Assembly: GCA_009777475.1 (NCBI GenBank)
Contig: WRLU01000022.1
Location: forward strand, 1 to 33,782
Source of the DNA: Oscillospiraceae bacterium
Lineage (GTDB): Bacteria; Bacillota; Clostridia; Oscillospirales; UBA929
Length of the DNA stretch: 33,782 bases
Direction: 5' to 3'
Part shown: in pieces, positions 31,552-33,782 of the stretch
How the letters are laid out: each line of letters begins with the position of its first letter
Position numbering within the stretch: position 1 is the stretch's first letter
Notes under the pieces: model-generated
What the model saw: only the letters and a program-made list of their open reading frames with translations
What the model was told of the DNA's origin: nothing
The model's database searches: none
Made by a program: the position numbers and the translations under genes

Positions 31552-33576
31552 TTAAGATATATCTGCTAAATCCAAATACTCGTGACCGAAGACTGTAATG
31601 AATTCCTTGCGACCGGGCAAATCATCGCCTAGGAGCATATCGAAGACTGCCGCAGTTTCAGCCGCATCCTCGGGAAGCACCTGCACGAGACGTCGGGTCT
31701 CGGGATTCATTGTAGTCAGCCACATCATATCCGGTTCGTTCTCACCTAGACCCTTAGAGCGGTTGACAGTCACGCCCTTGGGTCTGCCCCAGCCTTCTAA
31801 AATCCTGTCTTTTTCGGCATCCGACCAGGCAAACGCGGTTTTATCCTTATGCAACAGCTCATATAGCGGGCTTTCTGCGATGTATACATAACCATCGCTG
31901 ATTAAGGTCGGCACAAGCCTGTAAAGCATGGCTAAAATCAGGGTACGGATTTGAAAACCGTCTACATCGGCATCAGTACATATGATAACCTTATTCCAGC
32001 GCAAGCCTTCAATATTAAAGGACGACAGATCCTTTTGGGCTTTGCCTCCTGAAACCTCAACTCCGCAGCCAAGTACTTTTATTAAATCGGTAATGATTTC
32101 ATTTTTAAAAATTTTACCATATTCAGCCTTAAGGCAATTAAGGATTTTTCCTCTGACCGGAATAATGGCCTGAAAGTCACTATCCCGCGCCATTTTGCAG
32201 GCACCAAGCGCACTGTCTCCTTCAACGATGTAAATTTCACGCCTTGACACATCTCGTGTGCGGCAGTCGTGGAATTTTTGCACCCTTGAGGTAATGTCCA
32301 TGGCACCTGACAGCTTTTTTTTCAGTCCTTGGCGTGTTTTCTCTGCCATTTCACGACTGCGTTTATTGACCAAAATCTGAGCGGCAATAGCCTCTGCCTC
32401 TGTTTTATTTTCGATAAAATATACCTCTAAGCGGTCGCGCAGCCATTCGCTCATACAGTCCTGGACAAATTTATTGTTAATAGCTTTTTTTGTTTGATTT
32501 TCGTAGCTTGTTTGAGTGGAGAAATTACTGGTCACCAAAACAAGGCAGTCAGCAATGTCGTTCCAGGTGATCCTGCTTTCGTTTTTATTGTATTTCCCTG
32601 AGTTTTTACACCAAGCATCTATCGCCGACAAAAATGCTGATCGAGAGGCTTTGTCTGGGGAGCCGCCGTATTCCAGCCATGAGGAATTATGATAATGCTC
32701 AACAAGGGCGACTCTCCGGGAAAAACAGAGAGCGGCTGACAGCTTGACCTTATATTCAGCTTTGTCTGCCCGGTCACGCCCACGGCGCTCTGCCTCCCAA
32801 AGCACAGGGTGTGATAACGCATCCTTAACCAATCCCGGCTTATCCCCTGCACTGCCCTCGTAAGCCGGAGGGGTATCACCTATATGCTCGGTGACATAAT
32901 CTAAGATCCCATTTTGATAGATGAAATTTGACTTTTCACCCATATAGTCCAGGGCAAATACAACGCCCGAGTTGACCACAGCCTGTCGTCTCAGCAGGTT
33001 AGAAAAATACTCTTTGGGAATAGCTATATCTGTAAAAACCTCCAAATCGGGCTTCCATAAAATTTTCGTTCCTGTTTTTTTTACGGATAGGGGGGTTTTT
33101 GACAGTCCGCCAATGTTTTTTCCTTTTTCAAAGTGAAGTTTGTACTCAAAGCCATCCCGGCAAATTACAACGTCCATCCATTGGGAGGCGTATTGGGTGG
33201 CACAGGCACCTAATCCGTTCAACCCCAAGGAAAACTCATAGTTTCCGTTGGTTTCGTTGTGGTATTTGCCTCCAGCGTACAGTTCGCAAAAAACAAGCTC
33301 CCAGTTAAAGCGGCCCTCTCGTTCGTTCCAGTCAACCGGGCAGCCGCGTCCAAAATCCTCTATCTCCATAGAGCAGTCGGGGAAAATTTTAAGCAGAATT
33401 TTTTTGCCGTGACCCTTACGTGCCTCATCGATGGAGTTTGATAAAATTTCAAATACGGCGTGCTGGCAACCCTCTAATCCGTCACTGCCGAAAATAACAC
33501 CGGGACGCTTGCGCACACGATCCTCGCCGCGCAGCGAGGATATAGCATCGTTATCATATCGCATTTCCCTGCTCAA
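31552..33576 (-). CDS. parE: Type II topoisomerase ATPase subunit (ParE/GyrB family)
   Basis: 674 aa, complete. The N-terminal GHKL ATPase shows ILSNSIDEAR (about 45-54), IEDFGRGCPVD and GLNGLGA; the transducer domain follows; TOPRIM motifs YIVEGDSALGA and CTDADVDGFQIRTL hold the metal residues, and the C-terminal GLGENEPDMMW stretch is normal. Several motif residues differ from textbook GyrB (DFGRG for DNGRG, GLNGLG for GLHGVG, GFQIR for GAHIR), so it is a divergent ParE-type paralogue. TTG 33576 with AGGTG six bases upstream is the start; the ATG four codons in has its AGGGA too close. The A-subunit gene expected downstream is absent: a terminator and yibE/F follow. Confidence 0.88.
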   Translation of the reverse strand: MSREMRYDNDAISSLRGEDRVRKRPGVIFGSDGLEGCQHAVFEILSNSIDEARKGHGKKILLKIFPDCSMEIEDFGRGCPVDWNEREGRFNWELVFCELYAGGKYHNETNGNYEFSLGLNGLGACATQYASQWMDVVICRDGFEYKLHFEKGKNIGGLSKTPLSVKKTGTKILWKPDLEVFTDIAIPKEYFSNLLRRQAVVNSGVVFALDYMGEKSNFIYQNGILDYVTEHIGDTPPAYEGSAGDKPGLVKDALSHPVLWEAERRGRDRADKAEYKVKLSAALCFSRRVALVEHYHNSSWLEYGGSPDKASRSAFLSAIDAWCKNSGKYNKNESRITWNDIADCLVLVTSNFSTQTSYENQTKKAINNKFVQDCMSEWLRDRLEVYFIENKTEAEAIAAQILVNKRSREMAEKTRQGLKKKLSGAMDITSRVQKFHDCRTRDVSRREIYIVEGDSALGACKMARDSDFQAIIPVRGKILNCLKAEYGKIFKNEIITDLIKVLGCGVEVSGGKAQKDLSSFNIEGLRWNKVIICTDADVDGFQIRTLILAMLYRLVPTLISDGYVYIAESPLYELLHKDKTAFAWSDAEKDRILEGWGRPKGVTVNRSKGLGENEPDMMWLTTMNPETRRLVQVLPEDAAETAAVFDMLLGDDLPGRKEFITVFGHEYLDLADIS

Positions 33577-33611
33577 TGTTTACACCTACTTTTTTATGCT
33601 TGATGTACGGC

Positions 33612-33640
33612 ATTATACAACATACAGGAGGGATTGTAAA
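33612..33640 (-). promoter_or_regulatory. Promoter of the ParE-like gene
   Basis: On the minus strand TTTACA (33640-33635), a 17-nt spacer and a perfect TATAAT (33617-33612). Start near 33605, leaving a leader of about 30 nt. Confidence 0.7.
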
Positions 33641-33689
33641 GACCATCACCGACTATGCCACGGCGATTTAGTTTTGTAACCACTGTTGG

Positions 33690-33718
33690 TTGACATAATA
33701 TTCTGCGGTCAATATAAT
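33690..33718 (+). promoter_or_regulatory. Perfect sigma-A consensus promoter, outward (right copy)
   Basis: TTGACA (33690-33695), 17 nt, TATAAT (33713-33718). The predicted start site is 33725, the A of the ATG. Confidence 0.75.
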
Positions 33719-33724
33719 GAGCGT

Positions 33725-33782
33725 ATGAAAGAGATAGAAATGCTGCGCCGGCAATTTGGCGATGTAACGACAAAGGAACCTC
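33725..33782 (+). CDS. Partial ORF leaving the right edge (same as the left-end ORF)
   Basis: ATG 33725 opens 19 codons (MKEIEMLRRQFGDVTTKEP) and is cut by the window end. Identical to the ORF at 58-1 on the other strand. No RBS; probably leaderless. Family not recognised; a mobile-element protein is the likeliest guess from its place at a repeated boundary. Confidence 0.4.
   Translation, partial: MKEIEMLRRQFGDVTTKEP

Larger units (their letters stand above)
33652..33782. repeat. Right terminal inverted repeat (131 bp)
   Basis: Exact reverse complement of 1-131. It begins 12 nt after the inner flank of the parE promoter region and runs to the window end, carrying the same outward promoter and ORF start as the left copy. 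Confidence 0.9.

Noticed and set aside
1..33782. Complete linear replicon with terminal inverted repeats (plasmid or phage)
   Set aside because: The content is chromosomal (polA, dpaAB, parE, cysS), and no replication, capsid or terminal-protein gene is present; open frames also run off both ends.

Overview
The window looks like one stretch of chromosome from an anaerobic, spore-forming Firmicute (Clostridia). The evidence is a dipicolinate synthase pair (dpaA/dpaB, spore core), a HydE-type radical SAM enzyme, a DUF512 radical-SAM/PDZ protein, a LysM-G5-M23 cell-wall peptidase, a YibE/F permease, strong AGGAGG ribosome binding sites and low-to-mid GC. No tRNA, rRNA, CRISPR array or prophage is visible. 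Nearly all genes point inward: plus strand from 247 to 20875, minus strand from 33576 down to 20920, meeting at a shared hairpin near 20.9 kb.

The two ends (1-131 and 33652-33782) are exact inverted copies of each other. Each carries a perfect consensus promoter (TTGACA, 17 nt, TATAAT) firing outward into the first 19 codons of an unidentified reading frame that begins where the transcript should begin. This looks like the left end of a multicopy mobile element at which the assembly stopped on both sides.

Layout. (1) 247-1562: dpaAB. (2) 1955-12255: a same-strand run of larE, a LysR regulator, a Met/Arg-rich 23-codon leader ORF, a MetQ-MetN-MetI methionine-type importer, a PaaK-like adenylate-forming ligase, a PLP aminotransferase, HydE, and a divergent methionyl-tRNA-synthetase-like protein. 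This is my best candidate for an undescribed sulfur-amino-acid pathway. (3) 12262-15385: pyrimidine salvage (cdd, pdp) followed by cysS. (4) 15416-18536: a two-gene BcgI-like Type IIB restriction-modification cassette. It sits exactly between the 3' end of cysS and the start of polA and is flanked by 32-nt imperfect direct repeats that re-encode the CysRS C-terminus. (5) 18557-20875: polA lacking the 3'-5' exonuclease domain. (6) 20920-23015: two tandem, closely related surface-protein genes of unknown function, each with its own copy of the same terminator. (7) 23232-31283: LysM/G5/M23 peptidase, DUF512 protein, a 1172-residue secreted purple-acid-phosphatase-like protein with internal repeats, and a YibE/F membrane protein. 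(8) 31552-33576: a ParE/GyrB-type topoisomerase subunit.

How the genes may work together is partly inference. In the 2-12 kb cluster the importer would bring in methionine or an analogue, the aminotransferase and ligase could remodel and activate it, and LarE and HydE add sulfur-transfer and radical chemistry. The MetRS-like protein could either protect translation or activate the product. No function has been demonstrated here; all calls come from reading motifs by eye.
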